Assembly: GCA_023436025.1 (NCBI GenBank)
Contig: JAEZKX010000173.1
Coordinates: forward strand, 1-9,260
Source of the DNA: Pseudomonadota bacterium
Lineage (GTDB): Bacteria; Pseudomonadota; Gammaproteobacteria; Burkholderiales; Burkholderiaceae_C
Length of the DNA: 9,260 nt
Direction of reading: 5' to 3'
Below the pieces are notes generated by a model that saw nothing but the letters and a program-made list of their open reading frames with translations, did not search any database and had not been told where the DNA came from. The position numbers were made by a program, and so were the translations under genes. Positions within the stretch are counted from its first letter, which is position 1; each line of letters begins with the position of its first letter. Shown here one piece after another: positions 1 through 7,947 of this stretch.

Positions 1-370
1 CCCTGGATGCGCGCCGCGCGCATCCCCCTGGACGACGGGGCTTCCTTCGACTTGGTAAAATTCAGCTCCGATTACGCACTCGCTTCGGCCCTGCTGCTCG
101 ACGCCCATGTCGAGGGCTACGGCGGCGGCGGCAAGGCATTCCCGTGGTCACGGCTTCCACCAAGCGTCAACTGTCACGCCGTTTTGTCTGGTGGGCTCAC
201 ACCTGCAAGCGTGGGCGATGGCATCTTGCAGGTACGGCCGCGTTTCCGCACGCTGGCCGTTGATGTGAGTTCCGGGGTCGAGGCGTCCAAGGGCGTCAAG
301 GACCCGGAGAAGATCCATCGCTTCGTCGCCGCCGTGCGCGCGGCCGACCACCTCCTTGCAAGGTCCCCCC

Positions 371-393
<23 letters not shown>
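1..393 (+). CDS. trpF: Phosphoribosylanthranilate isomerase, C-terminal part (5' end outside window)
   Basis: TrpF is a cytosolic TIM-barrel enzyme that converts N-(5-phosphoribosyl)anthranilate to the carboxyphenylamino-deoxyribulose phosphate used by TrpC. The reading frame is open from base 1, so the window holds only the last 130 residues, roughly the second half. Visible family marks are LLLDA (bases 91-105), whose Asp corresponds to the family's catalytic acid, then the glycine-rich EGYGGGGKAF loop. The two phosphate-binding strands are LSGGLTP and VDVSSGVE, and a KGVKDPEKIHRFVAAVRAA helix closes the barrel. The stop TGA (391-393) lies 23 bp inside trpB, so the two are probably translationally coupled. 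One oddity is that bases about 40-270 use many A/T-ending codons (GTA, AAA, GCA, TCA, CCA, GTT), unlike the genes downstream. Another is FPWS where homologues I recall have FDWS. Identification is firm. Confidence 0.95.
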
Positions 394-1617
<1,224 letters not shown>

Positions 1618-1621
<4 letters not shown>

Positions 1622-2430
1622 GCCGCATCCCCGCAACCTTCGCGCGGCTGGCGCGCGACAAGCGCAAGGCGCTGATCCCCTACATCACCGCCGGCTTCCC
1701 GTTCGCCGACATCACCCCGCAGCTGATGCACGAGATGGTGGCGGCCGGTGCCGACGTCATCGAACTGGGCGTGCCCTTCTCCGACCCGATGGCCGACGGC
1801 CCGGTGATCCAGCGCGCCGGCGAGCGCGCGCTGGCCGCCGGCGTCGGGCTCGCCAGCGTGTTGGACATGGTGCGCAGCTTCCGGGAGCGCGACACCACGA
1901 CGCCGGTGGTGCTCATGGGCTATGCCAATCCGCTGGAACGCTACGACCTGGCGCGTGGCGACAACGCCTTCGTGCGCGACGCGGCGGCGGCCGGGGTCGA
2001 CGGCGTGCTGATCGTCGACTACCCGCCGGAGGAATGCGAGGCCTTCGCCGCCGCGCTGAAGGCCGCCGGCCTCGACCTGATCTTCCTGCTGGCGCCCACC
2101 AGCACCGACGAGCGCATCCGCCAGGTGGCGCGCATCGCCAGCGGCTACGTCTACTACGTCTCGCTCAAGGGCGTCACCGGCGCCGGCCACCTGGACACGG
2201 TGGCGGTGGAAGAGGCCCTGCCGCGCATCCGCCGGCATGTGCAAGTCCCCGTCGGCGTGGGCTTCGGCATCCGCGATGCGGCGACCGCCCGTGCCGTGGG
2301 CCGCGTCGCCGACGCGGTGGTCATCGGCACCAAGGTCATCCAGCTCGTGGAAGAGCTGCCGCGCGAGCAGGCGGCGCCGGCGCTGTCGCGCTTCATCCGC
2401 GAGATCCGGACGGCGCTCGACGTTGGATAA
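1618..2430 (+). CDS. trpA: Tryptophan synthase alpha chain
   Basis: The alpha subunit cleaves indole-3-glycerol phosphate to indole and glyceraldehyde 3-phosphate, and passes indole through the tunnel to TrpB. The product is 270 residues, the usual length. The ATG at 1618 overlaps the trpB TGA by 4 bp and gives the canonical start MSRIPATFARLARDKRKAL. The catalytic pair is present at the standard numbering: Glu49 in IELGVPFSDP and Asp60 in MADGP. The phosphate-binding end of the barrel is visible in YYVSLKGVTGAG and VGVGFGIRD. There is no separate ribosome binding site of note, consistent with coupling to trpB. The TAA stop at 2428-2430 is followed 27 bp later by accD. The neighbouring trp genes make the assignment secure. 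Confidence 0.98.
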
Positions 2431-2446
2431 TCCGGAAACACCCGCA

Positions 2447-2452
2447 GAGGAG
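2447..2452 (+). promoter_or_regulatory. Shine-Dalgarno sequence of accD
   Basis: GAGGAG lies 5 nt before the accD ATG, in the 27 bp gap after trpA. It is the clearest ribosome binding site on the plus strand of this window. It fixes the accD start and suggests accD is translated independently of the coupled trp genes although probably on the same transcript. No convincing promoter was seen in the gap. Confidence 0.75.
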
Positions 2453-2457
2453 TCACG

Positions 2458-3330
2458 ATGAGCTGGTTGGAAAAACTGCTGCCCCCCAAGATCCAGCCGA
2501 CGGATCCGAACGAACGCCGCAGCGTGCCCGAGGGCTTGTGGATCAAGTGCCCGAGCTGTGAAACGGTGCTGTACAAGACCGACCTGGAACAGAACCAGAA
2601 CGTCTGCCCGACTTGCGGCCACCACCACCGCATCGGCGCCCGCGCACGGCTCAACGGCTTCCTGGATGCCGAGGGCCGCTACGAGATCGGCCAGGAAGTG
2701 CTGCCGGTCGACGCGCTCAAATTCCAGGACAGCCGCAAGTACCCGCTGCGCCTGAAGGAAGCGCTGGAGAACACCGGCGAGACCGACGCGCTCGTGGTGA
2801 TGGGCGGCGCCGTGCACAGCATCAACCTGGTCGCGGCGGCCTTCGAGTTCGACTTCATGGGCGGCTCCATGGGCAGCGTGGTCGGCGAGCGCTTCGTGCG
2901 CGGCGTCGAAACGGCCATCGAGCAGAAGGTGCCTTTCCTCTGCTTCACCGCCACCGGCGGCGCGCGCATGCAGGAAGGCCTGCTGTCACTGATGCAGATG
3001 GCCAAGACCAACGCCGCGCTGACCCGCCTGGCGAAGAAGGGCCTGCCCTACATCAGCGTGCTGACCGACCCGACCATGGGCGGCGTGAGCGCCGGCTTCG
3101 CCTTCGTGGGCGACGTGGTGATCGCCGAGCCCAAGGCCCTGATCGGCTTCGCCGGGCCGCGGGTGATCGAGTCGACCGTGCGGGTGAAGCTGCCCGAAGG
3201 CTTCCAGCGCGCCGAGTTCCTGCAGGAAAAGGGTGCCGTCGACTTCATCTGCGACCGCCGCGAACTGCGCCGCACGGTGGCCAACGTCCTGGCCATGCTG
3301 CTGCGCCAGCCGGCCGACGCGGTGCAGTAG
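2458..3330 (+). CDS. accD: Acetyl-CoA carboxylase carboxyltransferase subunit beta
   Basis: AccD pairs with AccA to move the carboxyl group from carboxybiotin to acetyl-CoA, the committed step of fatty-acid synthesis. The protein is 290 residues, a normal length for this subunit. An N-terminal four-cysteine zinc finger uses C31, C34, C50 and C53 (KCPSC then VCPTC). The crotonase-like carboxyltransferase domain follows, with GGSMGS at 135-140, the TATGGARMQEG loop around 165-174, TDPTMGGVSAGFA at 203-215 and GFAGPRVIE at 230-238. The ATG at 2458 is set by the GAGGAG 5 nt upstream. Co-location with trp genes is a known arrangement in beta- and gammaproteobacteria. The folC gene that often follows accD is not next here; instead a bidirectional terminator and a convergent gene follow. 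Identification is firm. Confidence 0.98.
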   Translation: MSWLEKLLPPKIQPTDPNERRSVPEGLWIKCPSCETVLYKTDLEQNQNVCPTCGHHHRIGARARLNGFLDAEGRYEIGQEVLPVDALKFQDSRKYPLRLKEALENTGETDALVVMGGAVHSINLVAAAFEFDFMGGSMGSVVGERFVRGVETAIEQKVPFLCFTATGGARMQEGLLSLMQMAKTNAALTRLAKKGLPYISVLTDPTMGGVSAGFAFVGDVVIAEPKALIGFAGPRVIESTVRVKLPEGFQRAEFLQEKGAVDFICDRRELRRTVANVLAMLLRQPADAVQ

Positions 3331-3365
3331 TCGGGAAAGTCCAAGTCCCGACAGCCCGACTCCCG

Positions 3366-3470
3366 GACGCAAAAGCCGCAAAGGTCGCGCAAAAGGCGCA
3401 AAAAGAACAGCCCATCATCGGATGGGCTTCTTTTTTGGGTCCTTTGCGTCGTCTTTGCGACTTTGGCGTC
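3366..3470. repeat. Long imperfect palindrome built of CGCAAA-type repeats between accD and yggT
   Basis: The left arm (3366-3416) and the reverse complement of the right arm (3421-3470) match at about four of five positions over some 50 bp, with small gaps. Both begin GACGC and end GCCCATC around a 4 nt loop. Each arm carries short quasi-repeats of CGCAAA(A/G) every 9-11 bases. Outside it lies a second perfect 8 bp inverted repeat, GGCGTCCC (3465-3472) and GGGACGCC (3495-3502). On transcription the whole region could fold into one long hairpin. Reading frames through it give low-complexity Lys/Ala/Gln peptides that do not look real. I recall similar CGCAAAG-rich intergenic elements in Comamonadaceae genomes, which would make this one copy of a dispersed family; I cannot verify that here. 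Confidence 0.8.
3400..3437. terminator. Bidirectional intrinsic terminator for accD (+) and yggT (-)
   Basis: A perfect 8 bp stem, AGCCCATC (3409-3416) with GATGGGCT (3421-3428), closes a 4 nt loop, ATCG. On the plus strand it runs straight into TTCTTTTTT (3428-3436). On the minus strand the same stem is followed, after one base, by TTCTTTTT (the complement of 3407-3400). It therefore has the form of a rho-independent terminator in both directions. It lies 70-106 bp past the accD stop and about 70-110 bp past the yggT stop, which suits a convergent pair. Confidence 0.85.
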
Positions 3471-3508
3471 CCCCGCTGTCCGGCTGTTCGCTCCGGGACG
3501 CCCCGGCA

Positions 3509-4051
3509 CTAGCGCAACACGCCTGCCTCGACGTTTGCCAGCACGATGGCGGCGACCTGCAGCACCACCAGCAGGGCCAGGGGCGAGAGGTCGAAGCCGC
3601 CGACCAGGGGGATGACGCGGCGGAAGGGGCGCAGCAGCGGGGCGCACAGGCGATCGATGACGTCGGCGATGGGCGAGTCCGAGCGCACCCAGGACAGCAC
3701 GGCATAGACGATCACCAGGCCGATCAGGCCCGAGATCACCAGCCGCAGCAGGCCGAACAGCGCCAACCACGGCACCAGCGAAAGCGCGCCCGCGCCCAGC
3801 GCCCACAGGATCAGGTACTGCGCGGCCTCGATCAGGTAGGCGGCCACCAGGCTGGCGGTGTCGAGCTTGCGAACCGGCGGCAGCACGCGTCGCAAAGGCA
3901 GCACGATCCAGTCGGTCAGGGCGAAGACGAAGCGGCCCACCGGGTTGCCGAAACCGATGCGCTGGTACTGCATGTACAGCCGCAGCAGGCACGCCCCGCC
4001 CAGCAGGCTGGCCACGACACCCAGCAGGAAAGAAACGATTTGAAGGAGCAT
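3509..4051 (-). CDS. YggT family integral membrane protein
   Basis: This is a 180-residue hydrophobic protein of the YggT family of small inner-membrane proteins, whose role is poorly defined (links to osmotic stress and membrane insertion have been proposed for relatives). It contains two copies of the YggT unit. The first runs from NPVGRFVFALTDWIVLPLRR (36-55) through VLPPV; the second from SPIADVIDRLCAPLLRPFRR (126-145) through IPLV. Hydrophobic segments lie at about 4-25, 66-88, 92-121 and 155-173. I chose ATG 4051 because the protein then starts directly with the first membrane segment (MLLQIVSFLL). The frame is open 23 codons further upstream, but that extension is polar and overlaps the divergent gene. 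No clear Shine-Dalgarno is present. A TATCAT hexamer on the minus strand (4082-4077) could be a -10 element. It is convergent with accD and divergent from the LON-domain gene. Confidence 0.85.
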   Translation of the reverse strand: MLLQIVSFLLGVVASLLGGACLLRLYMQYQRIGFGNPVGRFVFALTDWIVLPLRRVLPPVRKLDTASLVAAYLIEAAQYLILWALGAGALSLVPWLALFGLLRLVISGLIGLVIVYAVLSWVRSDSPIADVIDRLCAPLLRPFRRVIPLVGGFDLSPLALLVVLQVAAIVLANVEAGVLR

Positions 4052-4076
4052 GCGACGGGTCGAGCAGGGACGTGGG

Positions 4077-4736
4077 ATGATAGCGTCAGCCACTGGAAGC
4101 TCCGTGTCCTCCGCCCTCACCCTGCAGTCCCTGCCCCTGTTCCCACTGTCGACGGTGCTGTTTCCCGATGGCCTGTTGTCGCTTCGCGTGTTCGAGGTGC
4201 GCTACCTCGACATGATCGGCAAGTGCCACAAGGCCGGCGCCCCGTTCGGCGTGGTCTCGCTCACCCAGGGCAGCGAAGTCCGCCAGCCCGGGAGCAGCGA
4301 AGCGTTCGCGGAGATCGGCACGCTCGCCACGCTGCTCGACTTCGAGCAGCCGCAAGCCGGCCTCATGCTCGTTCGGGCCAAGGGAGCGCAGCGCTTCCGC
4401 GTCACCTCCAGCGAGCAGCTGAAACACGGCTTGTGGGTGGCCAACGTGGAGCAGGTCGCCAACGACCTGGTCGTGCCGGTGCCCGAGGACCTGCAGCCCA
4501 CCGCCGATGCCCTGCAGCGGCTGATCCAGTCGCTGCAGCTGAAGGCCGATCCGCCCGGCGCGCTGCCCCTGCTGCCACCCTGGCGCCTGGACGACTGCGG
4601 CTGGGTGGCCAACCGCTGGTGCGAGCTGCTGCCGCTGCCGGTGGCCCTGAAGCAGCGGCTGATGGAGCTCGATAACCCGCTGGTGCGGCTGGAGCTGGTG
4701 AGCGACGTGCTCGCGCGGACCGGCATCACGACCTAG
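4077..4736 (+). CDS. LON substrate-binding-domain protein (annotated as peptidase S16, no protease domain)
   Basis: The protein is 219 residues and consists almost wholly of the N-terminal (substrate-binding) domain of Lon proteases. It starts at the characteristic LPLFPLSTVLFPDG and continues with LRVFEVRYLDMI and GAPFGVVSLTQG. It has neither the AAA ATPase nor the Ser-Lys protease domain, so it is not itself a protease; a role in protein quality control is only inferred from the fold. The start is uncertain. ATG 4077 has AGGGA 6 nt upstream. GTG 4104 has GGAAG 4 nt upstream and would begin just before the conserved domain. ATG 4050 overlaps the yggT start codon and has AAGGAG only 1 nt away, too close to use well. 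The reading frame is intact to TAG 4736. It is divergent from yggT, with 25 bp between the chosen starts. Confidence 0.85.
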   Translation: MIASATGSSVSSALTLQSLPLFPLSTVLFPDGLLSLRVFEVRYLDMIGKCHKAGAPFGVVSLTQGSEVRQPGSSEAFAEIGTLATLLDFEQPQAGLMLVRAKGAQRFRVTSSEQLKHGLWVANVEQVANDLVVPVPEDLQPTADALQRLIQSLQLKADPPGALPLLPPWRLDDCGWVANRWCELLPLPVALKQRLMELDNPLVRLELVSDVLARTGITT

Positions 4737-4749
4737 CACACGACCTCGC

Positions 4750-4788
4750 CAGGGGCGCGGGAAAGCCTCCACGCTGGACCGCGCCCTG
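4750..4788 (+). terminator. GC-rich hairpin after the LON-domain gene, possible terminator
   Basis: CAGGGGCGCGG (4750-4760) pairs with CCGCGCCCTG (4779-4788) with one bulged G. Inside it a smaller stem, TCCA/TGGA (4768-4771 with 4775-4778), stacks on the outer one. The hairpin begins 14 bp after the stop codon. No T-run follows directly, so a rho-independent terminator is only possible. A second weak stem, GCCC/GGGC (4810-4813 with 4821-4824), does run into TTTT (4825-4828). These two structures are all I see in the 134 bp before the receptor gene. Confidence 0.35.
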
Positions 4789-4870
4789 CGGCCCTTGCAA
4801 ACAGTCCGGGCCCGACACGAGGGCTTTTCATCGCCCCTGGCAGCGCGCGCCTGGGCTAGCATGCCCCCGC

Positions 4871-7003
4871 ATGCAGATCCGCGCCCTGCCCCATCCCTCT
4901 TGCCACCGCCGCACGACGGCCGCCGCGCTCCTGCTGGCCAGCGGCAGCGCCTTCGCCCAGCCCACCCTGGCACCGGTGACGGTCATCGCCACGCCGGCCG
5001 GCACAGCCCCCATCGACGTGCCCGCCGCGGTCGACGTGTTCGACGGCCAGCGGCTGCGCGATGCCGGCCGCACCGAGATCCAGCTGTCCGAGAGCCTGGC
5101 CATCGTGCCCGGCGTCACGGCGCGCGACCGCCAGAACTTCGCGCAGGACCTGCAGCTGTCCATCCGCGGCTTCGGCGCCCGTTCCACCTTCGGCGTGCGC
5201 GGGGTGCGGCTCTATGTCGACGGCATCCCGGCCACCATGCCCGATGGCCAGGGCCAGCTGTCGCATTTCGACCTGGCCTCCGCCGGACGCATCGAGATCC
5301 TGCGCGGGCCCTTCTCGGCCCTGTACGGCAACTCCTCGGGCGGCGTTCTGCAGGTGTTCACCGAGAAAGGTGAAGGGCCGCCCGTGGTCACCACCAGCCT
5401 GCTGGCGGGCAGCGACGGCGTGCTGCGCCCGGCCGTGCGCGCCATCGGCGCCACCGGCGGGGTCGGCTTCAACCTCAGCGCCAACCATTTCCGCTCCGAC
5501 GGCGCGCGCCCGCACAGCGACACCCGGCGCGACCTGGGCAACCTGCGCCTGGACTGGCAGGCCGCCGGCGGCGACTGGATGCTGGTCGCCAACGCCATCG
5601 ACCTGCGGGCCCAGGATCCGCTGGGCCTGACGCGCGCGCAGTTTGACGCGGCCCCCTACAGCGTCGACCCGGCCGCGCGGACCTTCAATACGCGCAAGAC
5701 GGTCAAGCAGAGCCAGCTGGGCCTGGTGCACGAGCGCGTGCTGGCGCCGGGCCACAAGTTGCGGCTGATGGTCTATGGCGGCGAACGCGAGACGGTGCAG
5801 TTCCAGGCGATTCCCGTGGCCACGCAGAGCAACCCGCTCCAACCCGGCGGCGTGATCGACCTGCAGCGCGCCTATGCCGGCACCGACCTGCGCTGGACCT
5901 GGCAGGCGGATCCGTTCGAACTGGTGGCCGGCCTGTCCTACGACCGGCTGGACGAGCACCGCCGCGGCTTCCAGAACTTCCTGGGCACGCGCCTTGGCGT
6001 GCGCGGCAACCTGCGGCGCGACGAGGACAACCGCGTCACCAGCGTCGATCCCTACCTGCAGGCCGTGTGGAAGCCCGCTCCCGACTGGACGCTCAGCGCC
6101 GGCGTGCGCCGCAGCAGCGTGCGCTTCACCTCCGACGACCGCTACATCGCGGGCCCCAATGGCGACGACAGCGGCAGCCTGCGCTTCTCGGACACGCTGC
6201 CGGTGGCGGCGGTGATGTACGCCGTGTCGCCCAACCTGCGCCTGTATGGCGCGGCCGGCCGCGGCTTCGAGACGCCGACCCTCAACGAGCTGGCCTACCG
6301 CCCGGACGGCACGCTCGGCCTGAACACCGGCCTGCGGCCGGCGCGCAGCCGCAACCTGGAGCTGGGCATCAAGGGCCGCAGCGGCCAGCCCGGGCGCGGA
6401 CTGCGCACCGAATGGTCCGCAGCCCTATTCCAGAGCGACACGCGCGACGAGATCGTCACCCAGACCAACCTGGGCGGCCGCAGCACTTTCCAGAACGCCG
6501 GCAAGACGCGGCGCCGCGGCGTCGAACTGGCCTGGGGCGGCGCGGTTGGCCCCGGCTGGAAGTTCAACCTGGCCCAGACCTGGCTGGACGCGCGCTACCG
6601 CGAGGACTTCCGCACCTGCGCCGGCACCCCCTGCGCCACGCCCACGCTGGTGATCCCCGCGGGCAATCGCATTCCAGGCACGGCGCGCGTGTTCTCGGCG
6701 GCGGAGCTGTTGTGGCTGCCGCCGCAGGGCTGGCGTGGCGGCCTCGAGTGGCGGCGCTCGGGCCGGGTCTTCGTCAACGACGCGAACACCGATGCCGCCG
6801 GCAGCTGGAACACCTTCGCGGCCCACGCAGGCCACCTGTGGAGCCGCAACGAATGGATCGTGGAGGGCACGCTGCGGGTCGACAACCTGTTCGACCGCCG
6901 CTACGCGGGCTCGGTGATCGTCAACGAGGGCAACCAGCGCTTCTTCGAGCCGGCGCCCGGGCGCCAGTTCTCGGTGAAGGTGAGCGCCAGCCGGGCGTTC
7001 TAG
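4871..7003 (+). CDS. pqqU: TonB-dependent outer-membrane receptor, YncD/PqqU type
   Basis: This 710-residue outer-membrane transporter would draw energy from TonB-ExbBD to import a scarce ligand. A signal peptide covers residues 1-29, with likely cleavage at AFA|QP. A TonB-box-like PVTVIA follows at 35-40. The plug domain (about 45-165) contains QNFAQDLQLSIRGFGARSTF and the segment around LYVDGIPATMPDGQGQ. The barrel ends in a terminal Phe, as outer-membrane proteins usually do. As I recall E. coli YncD (PqqU, the pyrroloquinoline quinone importer), the likeness continues along the barrel: GGERETVQFQ (303-312), GRGFETPTLNELAYRPDG (463-480), QNAGKTRRRGVELAW (541-555) and SVIVNEGNQRFFEPAPGR (681-698). 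A C-x4-C pair (C583, C588) is also shared. PQQ as ligand is therefore a reasonable but unproven call. The ATG has no clear Shine-Dalgarno, and an out-of-frame ATG lies 10 bp upstream (4861). Its stop overlaps that of the convergent gene. Confidence 0.88.
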   Translation: MQIRALPHPSCHRRTTAAALLLASGSAFAQPTLAPVTVIATPAGTAPIDVPAAVDVFDGQRLRDAGRTEIQLSESLAIVPGVTARDRQNFAQDLQLSIRGFGARSTFGVRGVRLYVDGIPATMPDGQGQLSHFDLASAGRIEILRGPFSALYGNSSGGVLQVFTEKGEGPPVVTTSLLAGSDGVLRPAVRAIGATGGVGFNLSANHFRSDGARPHSDTRRDLGNLRLDWQAAGGDWMLVANAIDLRAQDPLGLTRAQFDAAPYSVDPAARTFNTRKTVKQSQLGLVHERVLAPGHKLRLMVYGGERETVQFQAIPVATQSNPLQPGGVIDLQRAYAGTDLRWTWQADPFELVAGLSYDRLDEHRRGFQNFLGTRLGVRGNLRRDEDNRVTSVDPYLQAVWKPAPDWTLSAGVRRSSVRFTSDDRYIAGPNGDDSGSLRFSDTLPVAAVMYAVSPNLRLYGAAGRGFETPTLNELAYRPDGTLGLNTGLRPARSRNLELGIKGRSGQPGRGLRTEWSAALFQSDTRDEIVTQTNLGGRSTFQNAGKTRRRGVELAWGGAVGPGWKFNLAQTWLDARYREDFRTCAGTPCATPTLVIPAGNRIPGTARVFSAAELLWLPPQGWRGGLEWRRSGRVFVNDANTDAAGSWNTFAAHAGHLWSRNEWIVEGTLRVDNLFDRRYAGSVIVNEGNQRFFEPAPGRQFSVKVSASRAF

Positions 7004-7947
7004 GGACGGACGGCCGCGTGCAGGCTGTCGCCGGCCGCAAGGCCGGCATCGCGCAGCCGCAGCTGGTCGGGCAGCGGCACCGAACGCCGCAGCACGTCGT
7101 CGGCCAGCCACAGCGCCGACTTGCGCGCGCGCCCGGCCACGAAGGGCAGCGGCATCTGCAGGTAGTCGTCGTTGAAGACCTCGAAGCTGTAGTCGCCCGT
7201 GTAGCCGAGCGCATCGAGCTTCTGCACCAGGTCGACCAGCTGCGCCGTGTGCACGCCCTCCCCGGGGAACACGCGCGAGGTGCGGGCGGTGGCCATGCGT
7301 TCCTCGAAGGTACGCGTCTCCTGCCACAGGAAGTCGGACAGCTGCACCAGGAAGATCCGCGCCGGGTCGAGCTCCTCGATCGCTTCCAGCGGCGTGCGTG
7401 CCGCCAGGATGTGGAAGGAATCCAGCCCCAGGCCCAGGTTCGGAGCGTCGGCACGGCAGACCACGTCCCAGGCCGTCGTGTATTCGTTGACCGTGCGGCC
7501 CCACGACAGGCCCTCGTAGGCGATGCGGATGCCCAGCGGGATGGCCAGCATGGCCAGCTTGCGCAGGTCGCGTGCGATCGCGTCCAGGTCCTGGGTCGCA
7601 TGGGTGGAGGTCGACGAGCAGGCGAGCAGCACGTCGCAGCCCAGGGCCGCGCACATCTCCAGCATCTGCCGGGCGAGGTCCACCTTGTACTGGTGCAGGT
7701 GGCCCGACAGACCCTCGAAGTCGCGCAGCACCTGGAAGCCGGTGCCGCGCAGGCCGCTGGCGCGCACCGCCCGCACCGCCGCCTGCCAGCCCTGGGGATG
7801 GCCCACCAGGTCGTTGGCCTTGAGCATCACCTGGCTGAAGCCGGCCGCCGCCATCGCTTCGAGCTTGGCCTCGAGCGGGCCAGCCAGGGTGATGGTGTCC
7901 ATGCCGAAGCCGCTGACGGCCTGGCGGATGCCGCGCGTTCCGTTCAT
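7000..7947 (-). CDS. 3-dehydroshikimate dehydratase-like TIM-barrel protein (QuiC1 N-terminal domain homologue)
   Basis: The 315-residue protein belongs to the xylose isomerase-like/AP endonuclease 2 TIM-barrel superfamily. It resembles the dehydratase half of QuiC1 and AsbF, which convert 3-dehydroshikimate to protocatechuate. The expected metal site is readable as E145 (AYEGLSWG), D176 (GLGLDSFHIL), Q202 (FLVQLSD) and E256 (YSFEVFND). Other shared stretches are LRDFEGL, TAWDVVCRADAP and the late FPGEG loop. Near the N terminus it has MLKANDL (41-47), where QuiC1-type enzymes as I recall have IFENDL, so it may be a divergent subfamily with a shifted substrate. The start overlaps the stop of the HPPD-like gene (ATGA) with no Shine-Dalgarno, which suggests coupling. 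A shorter start at M16 (7902) is possible. It is the last gene of the minus-strand operon. Databases may call it a sugar phosphate isomerase/epimerase. Confidence 0.8.
   Translation of the reverse strand: MNGTRGIRQAVSGFGMDTITLAGPLEAKLEAMAAAGFSQVMLKANDLVGHPQGWQAAVRAVRASGLRGTGFQVLRDFEGLSGHLHQYKVDLARQMLEMCAALGCDVLLACSSTSTHATQDLDAIARDLRKLAMLAIPLGIRIAYEGLSWGRTVNEYTTAWDVVCRADAPNLGLGLDSFHILAARTPLEAIEELDPARIFLVQLSDFLWQETRTFEERMATARTSRVFPGEGVHTAQLVDLVQKLDALGYTGDYSFEVFNDDYLQMPLPFVAGRARKSALWLADDVLRRSVPLPDQLRLRDAGLAAGDSLHAAVRP

Noticed and set aside
3233..4675. A 480-codon plus-strand frame from the end of accD through the palindrome, antisense to yggT
   Set aside because: It runs through the terminator hairpin and opposite a clear membrane protein; the product is Gln/His/Arg-rich with no recognisable domain.
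4077..4736. Reading the LON-domain gene as a truncated Lon protease
   Set aside because: Stand-alone LON-domain proteins of about this size are a normal family, the frame is intact, and no remnant of the ATPase or protease domains lies downstream.
4795..4862. Possible sigma-70 promoter for the receptor (TTGCAA at 4795-4800, TAGCAT at 4857-4862)
   Set aside because: The two hexamers are far too widely spaced to form one promoter, and neither has a good partner at 16-18 bp.
4737..4870. Possible cobalamin or other riboswitch ahead of the TonB-dependent receptor
   Set aside because: No B12-box or other conserved riboswitch core is visible, and the gap is too short for a typical cobalamin riboswitch.
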